DNA from: Collinsella aerofaciens
Lineage (GTDB): Bacteria; Actinomycetota; Coriobacteriia; Coriobacteriales; Coriobacteriaceae
Assembly: GCA_008680965.1 (NCBI GenBank)
Contig: NAKE01000001.1
Location: forward strand, 992,001-1,056,000
Length of the DNA stretch: 64,000 nt
Direction of reading: 5' to 3'
Each line of letters opens with the position of its first letter. Position 1 is the first letter of the stretch. Below the pieces are notes generated by a model that was given only the letters and a program-made list of their open reading frames with translations, was not told where the DNA came from and did no database searches. The position numbers and the translations under genes were made by a program. Shown one piece after another: positions 1 to 6,348 of this stretch.

Positions 1-499
1 CATGTCCACTGGCTCGCTCGGCCAGGGCATTTCCGCCGCCGTGGGCATGGCCGTTGCCGCTAAGCACTGGGGCGATACTTACCGCACGTACGCCCTGCTG
101 GGCGATGGTGAGAGCGAGGAAGGCCAGGTCTGGGAGGCCGCCATGTTTGCCGGCAACCAGCAGCTCGACAACCTCTGCGTGATCGTCGACCACAACGGTC
201 TGCAGATCGATGGCCCCGTCGAGGAGGTCAACGACCCCATGCCGCTCGCCGACAAGTTCCGCGCCTTTAAGTTCCATGTGGTGGAGCTCGCCGACGGCAA
301 CGACTTCGATCAGATTCGCGCCGCTTTTGCCGAGGCTCGCGCCACCAAGGGTCAGCCGACCGCCATTATCGCCGAGACCACAAAGGGCAAGGGCGTCTCC
401 TTTATGGAGAACCAGGTTGGTTGGCACGGCAAGGCCCCCAACGATGAACAGTTTGAGCAGGCCATGGCAGAGCTCACGGCCGCCGGAGAGGAGCTCTAG
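1..499 (+). CDS. Transketolase, N-terminal (TPP-binding) subunit, 5' partial
   Basis: This is the C-terminal ~165 residues of the thiamine-diphosphate-binding subunit of a split transketolase, an enzyme of the non-oxidative pentose phosphate pathway that moves two-carbon units between sugar phosphates. The start lies upstream of the window. The TPP/Mg motif is visible as GDGESEEGQ followed about 25 residues later by DHN. The MSTGSLGQG block near the left edge also matches transketolases. The stop codon TAG (497-499) is followed at once by the ATG of the second subunit at 501, so the two are translationally coupled. In many bacteria one ~660-residue protein carries both parts; the two-gene form is known from archaea, Firmicutes and Actinobacteria. 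Identification is confident; only the start is missing. Confidence 0.93.
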   Translation, partial: MSTGSLGQGISAAVGMAVAAKHWGDTYRTYALLGDGESEEGQVWEAAMFAGNQQLDNLCVIVDHNGLQIDGPVEEVNDPMPLADKFRAFKFHVVELADGNDFDQIRAAFAEARATKGQPTAIIAETTKGKGVSFMENQVGWHGKAPNDEQFEQAMAELTAAGEEL

Positions 500-500
500 G

Positions 501-1442
501 ATGGCAGACGTCAAGAAAATCGCCACGCGCGTAAGCTACGGCGAGGCCCTCGTCGAGCTCGCCAACGAGCACGATGACTTTGTGGTCCTCGACGCCGACC
601 TGGCCGCCGCCACGCAGACCGGCAAGTTTAAGGCCGCCTGTCCCGATCGTTTCTTCGATGTGGGCATCGCCGAGAGCAACCTGATGGGTGTTGCCGCCGG
701 TATCGCAACCACCGGCCGCGTTGCCTTCGCGAGCACCTTTGCCATGTTTGCCGCCGGCCGCGCCTTTGAGCAGGTCCGCAATTCCATCGGTTACCCGCAC
801 CTCAACGTCAAGATCGGTGCCACACACGCCGGTATCTCGGTGGGCGAGGATGGCGCCACGCACCAGTGCTGCGAGGATATCGCCCTTATGCGCGTTATCC
901 CCGGCATGACCGTGATCGTTCCCGCTGACGACGTAGAAGCCCGCGCCGTGACGCGCGCCGCCTACGAGTGCGACGGCCCTGTGTACATGCGCTTTGCCCG
1001 TCTGGCCTCGCCGGTCATTAATGACCCCGAGACCTACAAGTTTGAACTGGGCCGCGGCATCATCATGCGCGAGGGCGCCGACGTTACCATCATTGCCTGC
1101 GGCCTGATGGTCGGCGAGGCCCTCGAGGCTGCCGAGCAGCTTGCTGCCGAGGGTATCGACGCCGAGGTCATCAACATGCACACCATTAAGCCCATCGACG
1201 CTGACCTGATCGTCAAGAGCGCCACCAAGACCGGTCGCGTCGTGACCGTCGAGGAGCACTCCGTGATCGGCGGCCTGGGCAGCGCCGTTGCCGATGTCCT
1301 GTGCGAGCAGTGCCCGACGCCGCTCAAGAAGATCGGCGTCAACGACACGTTCGGCGAGTCCGGTCCGGGTGCCGAGCTCCTGCACAGGTACGGCCTGGAC
1401 GCCGCCAACATCGTGGCGACCACCAAGGAGTTCTTGGCATAA
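501..1442 (+). CDS. Transketolase, C-terminal (pyrimidine-binding) subunit
   Basis: The 313-residue protein begins MADVKKIATRVSYGEAL and carries the transketolase pyrimidine-binding domain (roughly residues 5-170) and the C-terminal transketolase domain (roughly 185-305). Typical blocks are FDVGIAESNLMGVAAG, FASTFAMFAAGRAFEQ and VTVEEHSVIGGLGSAV. It pairs with the upstream TPP-binding subunit; the active site forms at their interface. The start at 501 is one base after the upstream stop, and the GAGGAGCTC just before that stop can serve as ribosome site. A strong rho-independent terminator follows at 1492-1523, closing the operon. It could also be labelled a DXP-synthase-like or 1-deoxy-xylulose family subunit, but the paired arrangement favours transketolase. 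Confidence 0.93.
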   Translation: MADVKKIATRVSYGEALVELANEHDDFVVLDADLAAATQTGKFKAACPDRFFDVGIAESNLMGVAAGIATTGRVAFASTFAMFAAGRAFEQVRNSIGYPHLNVKIGATHAGISVGEDGATHQCCEDIALMRVIPGMTVIVPADDVEARAVTRAAYECDGPVYMRFARLASPVINDPETYKFELGRGIIMREGADVTIIACGLMVGEALEAAEQLAAEGIDAEVINMHTIKPIDADLIVKSATKTGRVVTVEEHSVIGGLGSAVADVLCEQCPTPLKKIGVNDTFGESGPGAELLHRYGLDAANIVATTKEFLA

Positions 1443-1491
1443 GGCAAGGCGGATCTCAAGGACTGCTTCGCCAGTACTATGGAAACCCGGC

Positions 1492-1523
1492 AGGGGCGCT
1501 CTCTTGGAGAGCGCCCCTGTTTC
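1492..1523 (+). terminator. Rho-independent terminator after the transketolase operon
   Basis: An 11-bp perfect stem AGGGGCGCTCT / AGAGCGCCCCT with a 5-base loop is followed by GTTTCTGTT. It lies 50 bases after the transketolase stop codon. Confidence 0.85.
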
Positions 1524-1524
1524 T

Positions 1525-1568
1525 GTTGCGGTGAAATAAGGACTGTTTTGCCAGCCTAAAGGCTCAAT
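1525..1568. repeat. Left half of a TTGCGGTGAAATA palindrome, split by the IS3 element
   Basis: GTTGCGGTGAAATA at 1525-1538 is the left arm of a dispersed palindrome whose right arm, TATTTCACCGCAAC, is at 2878-2891 on the other side of the insertion sequence. Intact relatives occur at 16966-17032, 37459-37524 and 62480-62544, and they share the GGACTGTTTTG stretch next to the left arm. The insertion therefore went into a pre-existing repeat. Confidence 0.85.
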
Positions 1569-2867
1569 GGGGGTGCGGACAGAAAGTTGGACCGCGGGGC
1601 GGTCCGGACTGGAGGTTCGCATGTACAGCAGGGAGAAGGTCGAGCTCTTCCTCCTGGCGACGGAGGACGGCATGGGGCCCACCGCCGCCGCGGAGTTCGC
1701 GGGGGTCACGGTGAGCGCGGCCAAGAAGTGGGCGACGGGGCACCTCCCGCGCAGCTACACCGGCGGGGGCTGTAGAATCGTGGCGAGGAAACCGCCACGG
1801 AAGGAGGCCAGCTTGGGCCCCGACAAGTCGATCTACGCCCCGCCCGCGACCGGCCCGCTCGCCGGACTCAACGAGGACCAGATAGAGAACCTGCTGCTCA
1901 GGGCGGTGTTGGCCGACCTAAAAGCGGAAGGGTGGGACCCGGCTTCGATCTCGAACAGGAGCAAGTGCGAGCTCGGCGAGAGATTGAGGCGGGCGACCGC
2001 CCTGCCCCTCCGCTCGATCACAGGTTTCTTGAGGATATCGAAGAGCTCCTATGAGTACTGGAGGCCCCGCGTCGCCGCGCCGCGCGACCGCGACGCCGAC
2101 ATACGCGACCGCGTGGTGCGCATCTTCCGCGAGGGCTCGGGGTGCTGGGGGTACCGCACCGTCTGGGCGCGCCTGCGCCGCGAGGGCGTCCGCGCCAGCG
2201 AGAAGCGCGTGGCCCGCGTGATGCGCGAGGAGGGCCTCGAGGTCGTCTACAACAGGAGGCGCGCCCGGGGCTACAGCTCCTACGCCGGCGAGGTCTCCAA
2301 GGCGCCGGAGAACCTCGTGAACAGGAATTTCCACGCCGACGAGCCCAACCGGCTGTGGCTCACCGACATCACCGAGTTCAGGCTCCCGGGCGGCGAGAAG
2401 GTCTACCTGAGCCCGGTCATCGACTGCTTCGACGGGATGCCCGTCGCCTGGTCGATCGGGCTGCACCCCGACAAGCGCCTCGCGAACTCGAGCCTGCTCA
2501 AGGCCTGCGCGGCGAGGCCGGCGGGCGCGCGCACGACAATCCACTCGGACCGGGGCGGCCACTACCGCTGGCCGGAGTGGATCGGGATCTGCGAGGAGAA
2601 CGGCCTGGTCAGGAGCATGTCAGCGAAGGGCTGCAGCCCGGACAACTCGGCCTGCGAGGGCTTCTTCGGCCGCCTCAAGAACGAGTTCTTCCGCTACAGG
2701 GACTGGGAGGGCGTGACGGCCGAGGAGTTCATGGGGAGGCTCGAGGCCTACCTCGTGTACTATCGGGACGGGCGCATCAAGAAGTCCCTCGGGTGGCTGA
2801 GCCCGATGGAGTACCGCAGGAAGCTTGGATACGCCTAGGCGCGGTCCAAGAAATCGTCCGCACCCCC
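1569..2867 (+). mobile_element. IS3-family insertion sequence (about 1.3 kb)
   Basis: The element has terminal inverted repeats: GGGGGTGCGGAC at 1569-1580 and GTCCGCACCCCC at 2856-2867. A possible 3-bp target duplication AAT lies at 1566-1568 and 2868-2870. If the ends are instead read as TG...CA, as is usual in the IS3 family, the element is 1568-2868 and the duplication is less clear. It holds one transposase gene that fills almost the whole element. Its codon use (AGG arginines, CTC/GAG-rich) differs from the host genes around it. The element looks intact. Confidence 0.9.
1621..2838 (+). CDS. IS3-family transposase, single open frame
   Basis: A 405-residue DDE transposase. An N-terminal helix-turn-helix region (about residues 1-50, MYSREKVELFLLATEDG) is followed by an HTH_21-like segment (GCWGYRTVWARLRREGV) and an rve integrase core. 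The catalytic triad is visible as D in LTDITEF, D in HSDRGGHY and E in the DNSACEGFFGRLKNE block. Most IS3 elements split OrfA and OrfB by a programmed -1 frameshift; here both parts are fused in one frame. The start at 1621 follows GGAGGT at 1611-1616 with normal spacing. The frame remains open upstream, but that stretch runs into the terminal repeat. The gene reads as intact and probably active. Confidence 0.92.
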   Translation: MYSREKVELFLLATEDGMGPTAAAEFAGVTVSAAKKWATGHLPRSYTGGGCRIVARKPPRKEASLGPDKSIYAPPATGPLAGLNEDQIENLLLRAVLADLKAEGWDPASISNRSKCELGERLRRATALPLRSITGFLRISKSSYEYWRPRVAAPRDRDADIRDRVVRIFREGSGCWGYRTVWARLRREGVRASEKRVARVMREEGLEVVYNRRRARGYSSYAGEVSKAPENLVNRNFHADEPNRLWLTDITEFRLPGGEKVYLSPVIDCFDGMPVAWSIGLHPDKRLANSSLLKACAARPAGARTTIHSDRGGHYRWPEWIGICEENGLVRSMSAKGCSPDNSACEGFFGRLKNEFFRYRDWEGVTAEEFMGRLEAYLVYYRDGRIKKSLGWLSPMEYRRKLGYA

Positions 2868-3597
2868 AATTAATCTGTATTTCACCGCAACTTTCGAAGG
2901 CGTTCCCGCTTGTGCTGGCTCCGTCGCGACGATTGATTGCGGCTTGGCACAGTGCAGCGACATCGGGGGCATCGCCGCCTCGGTATGTCATGGCGAGTAG
3001 GGCGGCATCATAGATTTCGTCATTGGTTACATCGGCGGCATCAATGGGGCAGAAGGTGAGAATCGAATCCTGTTCTGCAAGCTCGGCCAGATCGATCGTT
3101 TCACCCATGGCAAAGGCGTCATCGAGGACGAGTGTGGCACTCGTGCATGGAATTTGATAGATCGTGCCGTCCGCAGCGATAGGGGAACCTGCTGCCTCGA
3201 GCGTGTAGACACCTTGTTTGAGATTGATGCCAGAGCCATCGGAGGCGACGAACTCAATCCTGTCGACCGTTATTCCGTCGATGGTCTTGCCCGTAATGTG
3301 TATCGGAACGCGCGATGCCCCGTTATCGGTGTCCCAGCTCGCAGCCGTGACATCCAGCACAATGGCGTGCTCCGAATGGGCGGATACGAAGTGCGACAAC
3401 ACCTGCCGCAGATAAAGGCCCATACAGCTACCGCCGACAATGCCAATTACCAGCATGCAGACTAGGATGACCGCAACGTGGTTCCGAGGCTTTACCCGAA
3501 GCTCAGAATCAGCAGAGATGCCATTGACGGCAGCCCCGCACGCTGTGCAGTACCTCACGCCATCGCGCAACTCAGCTCCGCAATAAGGACAATTCAT
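2620..3597 (-). CDS. Zinc-ribbon membrane protein, C-terminus altered by the IS insertion
   Basis: The protein begins MNCPYCGAELRDGVRYC, a double CxxC zinc ribbon, then has one membrane segment (about residues 42-62, VAVILVCMLVIGIVGG) and a presumed extracellular domain. The start at 3597 follows a G-rich ribosome site; an upstream in-frame start would add 25 residues without a better site. Its 3' end runs through the right arm of a dispersed palindrome (2878-2891) into the insertion sequence. Rejoining the flanks without the element, with the AAT duplication counted once, gives a TGA right after the palindrome-encoded residues SCGEIQIN. So the insertion removed the stop and appended roughly 80 residues of antisense transposase reading. 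Function is unknown; the altered tail may destabilise it. Confidence 0.6.
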   Translation of the reverse strand: MNCPYCGAELRDGVRYCTACGAAVNGISADSELRVKPRNHVAVILVCMLVIGIVGGSCMGLYLRQVLSHFVSAHSEHAIVLDVTAASWDTDNGASRVPIHITGKTIDGITVDRIEFVASDGSGINLKQGVYTLEAAGSPIAADGTIYQIPCTSATLVLDDAFAMGETIDLAELAEQDSILTFCPIDAADVTNDEIYDAALLAMTYRGGDAPDVAALCQAAINRRDGASTSGNAFESCGEIQINWGCGRFLGPRLGVSKLPAVLHRAQPPEGLLDAPVPIVHEVGLEPPHELLGRHALPVPVAEELVLEAAEEALAGRVVRAAALR

Positions 3598-4029
3598 ACT
3601 AGCCCCCACAACCATAGGCGTTCCTATCGAGGCCACTGTAAATCGACAATCCAAATCCAAGTTGCGCAACAATCAAATCAAGCCCATTTCAAGCAAGAGC
3701 TTCCTCCGGAAAACGGGCCCAGCCCAACAAAGTGCAATTCAGACCCTCCCAAGCATGCATTTGCTGCACCTAATAGAAACGCGGCGACTCCTTAGTAGCC
3801 GCAGGCCACGCACAGGGTTACCTCCCAAATCTTTCCGCAGGACGGAGGAGTCCCCGCAGCGCGAAGCGCACAGCGGGGACTCCGACATGTCCGAGGACGA
3901 TTTGGGAGGTAACCCTGTGCGCGGCCGGTGAGACCAAAACCCCGCCATGCTTCTTATGTGCAGCAAAGCTAATGCTGCTAAAATACAAAGCGCTCATGTA
4001 GTTTAAACGCACGACGATAAGGAGCACCA
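3598..4029. other. Intergenic region upstream of the zinc-ribbon gene and ftsE
   Basis: Apart from giant hairpin A this 432-bp divergent region has no convincing gene. A TAAAAT at about 3979-3984 could be the -10 box for ftsE, but no matching -35 at normal spacing is evident. The ftsE ribosome site AAGGAG lies at 4018-4023. Confidence 0.5.
3804..3926. repeat. Giant hairpin element A (conserved core, unique paired arms)
   Basis: The outer arms at 3804-3831 and 3899-3926 pair over 28 bp with one mismatch, including CACAGGGTTACCTCCC and its complement. An inner stem GGAGTCCCCGC / GCGGGGACTCC is separated from the outer stem by unpaired segments. On the minus strand the core reads GTCCTCGGACATGTCGGAG on one side and GTCCTGCGGAAA on the other. 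The same core occurs at 47901-47968 with different outer and inner arms that still pair. It lies between the divergent zinc-ribbon gene and ftsE. Function unknown. Confidence 0.85.
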
Positions 4030-5250
4030 GTGGGTAACCACTTCCGTACCTCCGGTGCGGGCGATGACGCCCCCAAGACGCAGCCAGGCGCCGCGGGCAC
4101 TCGTTTCGCCACCCCGGATTCAGAGGATCAGCTGTTTAGCCCGATCCCCGCACAGCCGGCAGATCAGGCACAGCCGGCATCAGATCCCTTTGCCTACAAT
4201 CCCACCAATGATGTCGAGCTTTCCGAGGCTGCGGGTTTTGAGCCCGTGCAGAAGGTGACCGCTCGCGTGGATCAGCCCCAGGCGGACGCTGTCGCGCCGC
4301 AGCCTGCCATGGCCGGTATTCCCGATCCCATGGCTCCTGCGACTCCGGCGCCACAGCCTGCGCAGTCCGGCCTTTTTGCCGGTATTCCCGATCCTACGCA
4401 GCCCGCGGCTCCTGTAGTCGAGAGCGATCAGGCCGCCGAGGTCGCAAGCCTCGACAATGCGCTCAACAACCCCGACTTTACGTCGGTGTTTGCGCCCATC
4501 GATCCGCAGGCCAGCCGCAAGAAGATGGCCAAGCAGGCCGGTGTCGAGCCCGTCATCCTCATGGAGCACGTCACCAAGATCTACCCGGCACAGCCCAACA
4601 AGCCCGCGCTCGACGACATCAACATCGAGATCTATCCTGGCGAGTTTGTCTTCTTGGTCGGTCACTCCGGCTCGGGTAAGACCACGCTGCTTTCGACGCT
4701 CAACCGCGACGTCAAGCCGACGAGCGGCCGCATTTTGGTCGCCGGCCAGGACCTCATGAAGATCAAGAACCGCAAGGTTCCGTTCTTGCGTCGCCAGATC
4801 GGTGCCGTGTTCCAGGACTTTAAGCTCCTGCCGCAGAAGACCGCCTACGAAAACGTGGCGTTTGCCCTGCAGTGCATTGGCAAGCCCAAGGGCGTCATTC
4901 GCAGCCAGGTGCCCGAGGTGCTTCGTCTGGTCGGTCTGGCCGATCAGATGGACTCTCTGCCCGATCAGCTGTCCGGTGGCGAGCAGCAGCGTGTCGCCGT
5001 TGCCCGCGCTATGGTCAACCGTCCGCCGCTGCTTATCTGCGACGAGCCCACGGGCAACCTCGACCCCGCGATTTCGTTGGGTATTATGAAGCTGCTCGAG
5101 CGCATTAACCGTACCGGCACCACCGTGATCGTCGCCACGCACGACCGCGAGATGGTCGATAGCATGCACCGTCGCGTGATCGCCCTCGAGGGCGGCCACG
5201 TAATCCGCGACCAGGAGAGGGGAGGTTACGGCAACTATGGCACCAACTAA
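4030..5250 (+). CDS. ftsE: Cell-division ABC transporter ATPase FtsE with long N-terminal extension
   Basis: FtsE is the cytoplasmic ATPase of the FtsEX complex, which controls septal peptidoglycan hydrolases. The C-terminal ~230 residues are a canonical FtsE: Walker A GHSGSGKT (about 211-218), signature LSGGEQQR (about 314-321), Walker B LLICDEPTGNLD (about 334-345) and the H-loop VATHD. The family is normally 220-230 residues; this one has 406 because of a ~175-residue N-terminal part rich in Pro, Ala, Gln and Asp, including two GIPDP-containing repeats. The GTG start at 4030 is preceded by AAGGAG (4018-4023), and the extension stays in frame, so it is probably real. It overlaps ftsX by 14 bases, which implies coupled translation. 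Confidence 0.93.
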   Translation: MGNHFRTSGAGDDAPKTQPGAAGTRFATPDSEDQLFSPIPAQPADQAQPASDPFAYNPTNDVELSEAAGFEPVQKVTARVDQPQADAVAPQPAMAGIPDPMAPATPAPQPAQSGLFAGIPDPTQPAAPVVESDQAAEVASLDNALNNPDFTSVFAPIDPQASRKKMAKQAGVEPVILMEHVTKIYPAQPNKPALDDINIEIYPGEFVFLVGHSGSGKTTLLSTLNRDVKPTSGRILVAGQDLMKIKNRKVPFLRRQIGAVFQDFKLLPQKTAYENVAFALQCIGKPKGVIRSQVPEVLRLVGLADQMDSLPDQLSGGEQQRVAVARAMVNRPPLLICDEPTGNLDPAISLGIMKLLERINRTGTTVIVATHDREMVDSMHRRVIALEGGHVIRDQERGGYGNYGTN

Positions 5251-6157
5251 CGTGGGCTATTCGCTCAAAGAGGCTATCAGCCACTTCTTCCGTAACTGGA
5301 CCACCTCGCTCGGCGCCGTCATCACGATCTTCCTTTCGCTGTTTATCATCGGCCTGTTCATTATGGGTTCCGCGATGCTGAACTCCGTGATCGGTACCGT
5401 CGAGGATCAGGTTGTCATCAATGCCTTTATTAGCGATGACGCCGATCAGGCAGACGTTCAGGCCTTTGAGGCCGAGCTCAAGACGTGGAGCAACGTCAAG
5501 TCCGTGACCTATAAGGATAAGGACGACGCGCTGGCCGAGTACACGAGCAAGATGTCGGGCAACGCCGACGCCACCATGAGCGCGCTCGACGGCCAGAATC
5601 CGCTTCCCGCCTCGTTCGCGATTGAGATGGACGATCCGTCTCAGGTCGAGAGCACGGCCAAGAAGCTCAAGAAGAATGCCGACTTCCAAAAGATCGCGGA
5701 CGACGGCGACGTCAACGCGAGCGTGCTGTATGGCCAGGAGGAAGTGAGCCGCCTGTTCCAGGTGACCAACTACATCCGTATCGCCGCCGTGGTGCTCGTC
5801 GGTCTGCTGACCTTTATCGCGTTCATCTTTATCAACAACACGATTCGCCTGTCCATTACGGCGCGTCGTCGCGAGATTGCGATTATGCGCCTGGTGGGCG
5901 CCAGCAACGGCTTCATTCGCGGGCCGTTCATTACCGAGGGCGTGCTTCAGGCCATTCTGGGCTCGCTGCTTTCCATCGGTGTTTTGGAGTTGCTGCGCAA
6001 CCTGCTGGTTCCGCGCCTGCAAGAGAGTGTCGGCTGGATGTCGTTTACGCTGCCGATGCAGTACTATCTGGTGACCTACGCCGCACTGATTCTTGTCGGC
6101 GTGATCATCGGCCTCTTTGGCTCTGCCATTGCCATGCGCCGTTATCTGCGCGTGTAG
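5237..6157 (+). CDS. ftsX: Cell-division protein FtsX
   Basis: FtsX is the membrane partner of FtsE. The 306-residue protein has an N-terminal membrane helix (about residues 20-48, TSLGAVITIFLSLFIIGLF), an extracellular domain (about 50-175) and a three-helix C-terminal FtsX domain with the usual ITARRREIAIMRLVGAS block. The extracellular domain is expected to contact a peptidoglycan hydrolase. The start ATG lies inside the 3' end of ftsE, with GGGGAGG about ten bases before it. A terminator at 6183-6216 ends the pair. Confidence 0.95.
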   Translation: MAPTNVGYSLKEAISHFFRNWTTSLGAVITIFLSLFIIGLFIMGSAMLNSVIGTVEDQVVINAFISDDADQADVQAFEAELKTWSNVKSVTYKDKDDALAEYTSKMSGNADATMSALDGQNPLPASFAIEMDDPSQVESTAKKLKKNADFQKIADDGDVNASVLYGQEEVSRLFQVTNYIRIAAVVLVGLLTFIAFIFINNTIRLSITARRREIAIMRLVGASNGFIRGPFITEGVLQAILGSLLSIGVLELLRNLLVPRLQESVGWMSFTLPMQYYLVTYAALILVGVIIGLFGSAIAMRRYLRV

Positions 6158-6182
6158 GTATGCTTGGAATTCGTTCCTTCCA

Positions 6183-6216
6183 ACGGGTCGTTCCTTTTGG
6201 GACGGCCCGTTTTTTG
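6183..6216 (+). terminator. Rho-independent terminator after ftsX
   Basis: ACGGGTCGTTCC pairs with GGGACGGCCCGT (12 bp with G-T wobbles), loop TTTT, followed by six Ts. Confidence 0.87.
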
Positions 6217-6297
6217 ATCCCTAGGGGACGGAGGAAAACGGATCATCGCGGCGCTGGTCTATCTATATGATCCGTTTTCCTCCGTCCCCTAGGGATC
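6217..6297. repeat. Dispersed palindrome, GGGGACGGAGGAAAACGGAT family, complete copy
   Basis: A 31-bp perfect inverted repeat (6217-6247 against 6267-6297) contains GGGGACGGAGGAAAACGGAT and its complement around a ~19-base loop. Single-arm relatives occur near 17971-17991, 42409-42440 and 55507-55537, always in intergenic DNA next to gene ends. Here it sits between the ftsX terminator and rnr. Confidence 0.85.
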
Positions 6298-6348
6298 ATT
6301 TGGGTAGACTCTTGGGGTGTTAACGGCTATCGATAGTAAGGAGGCGCC

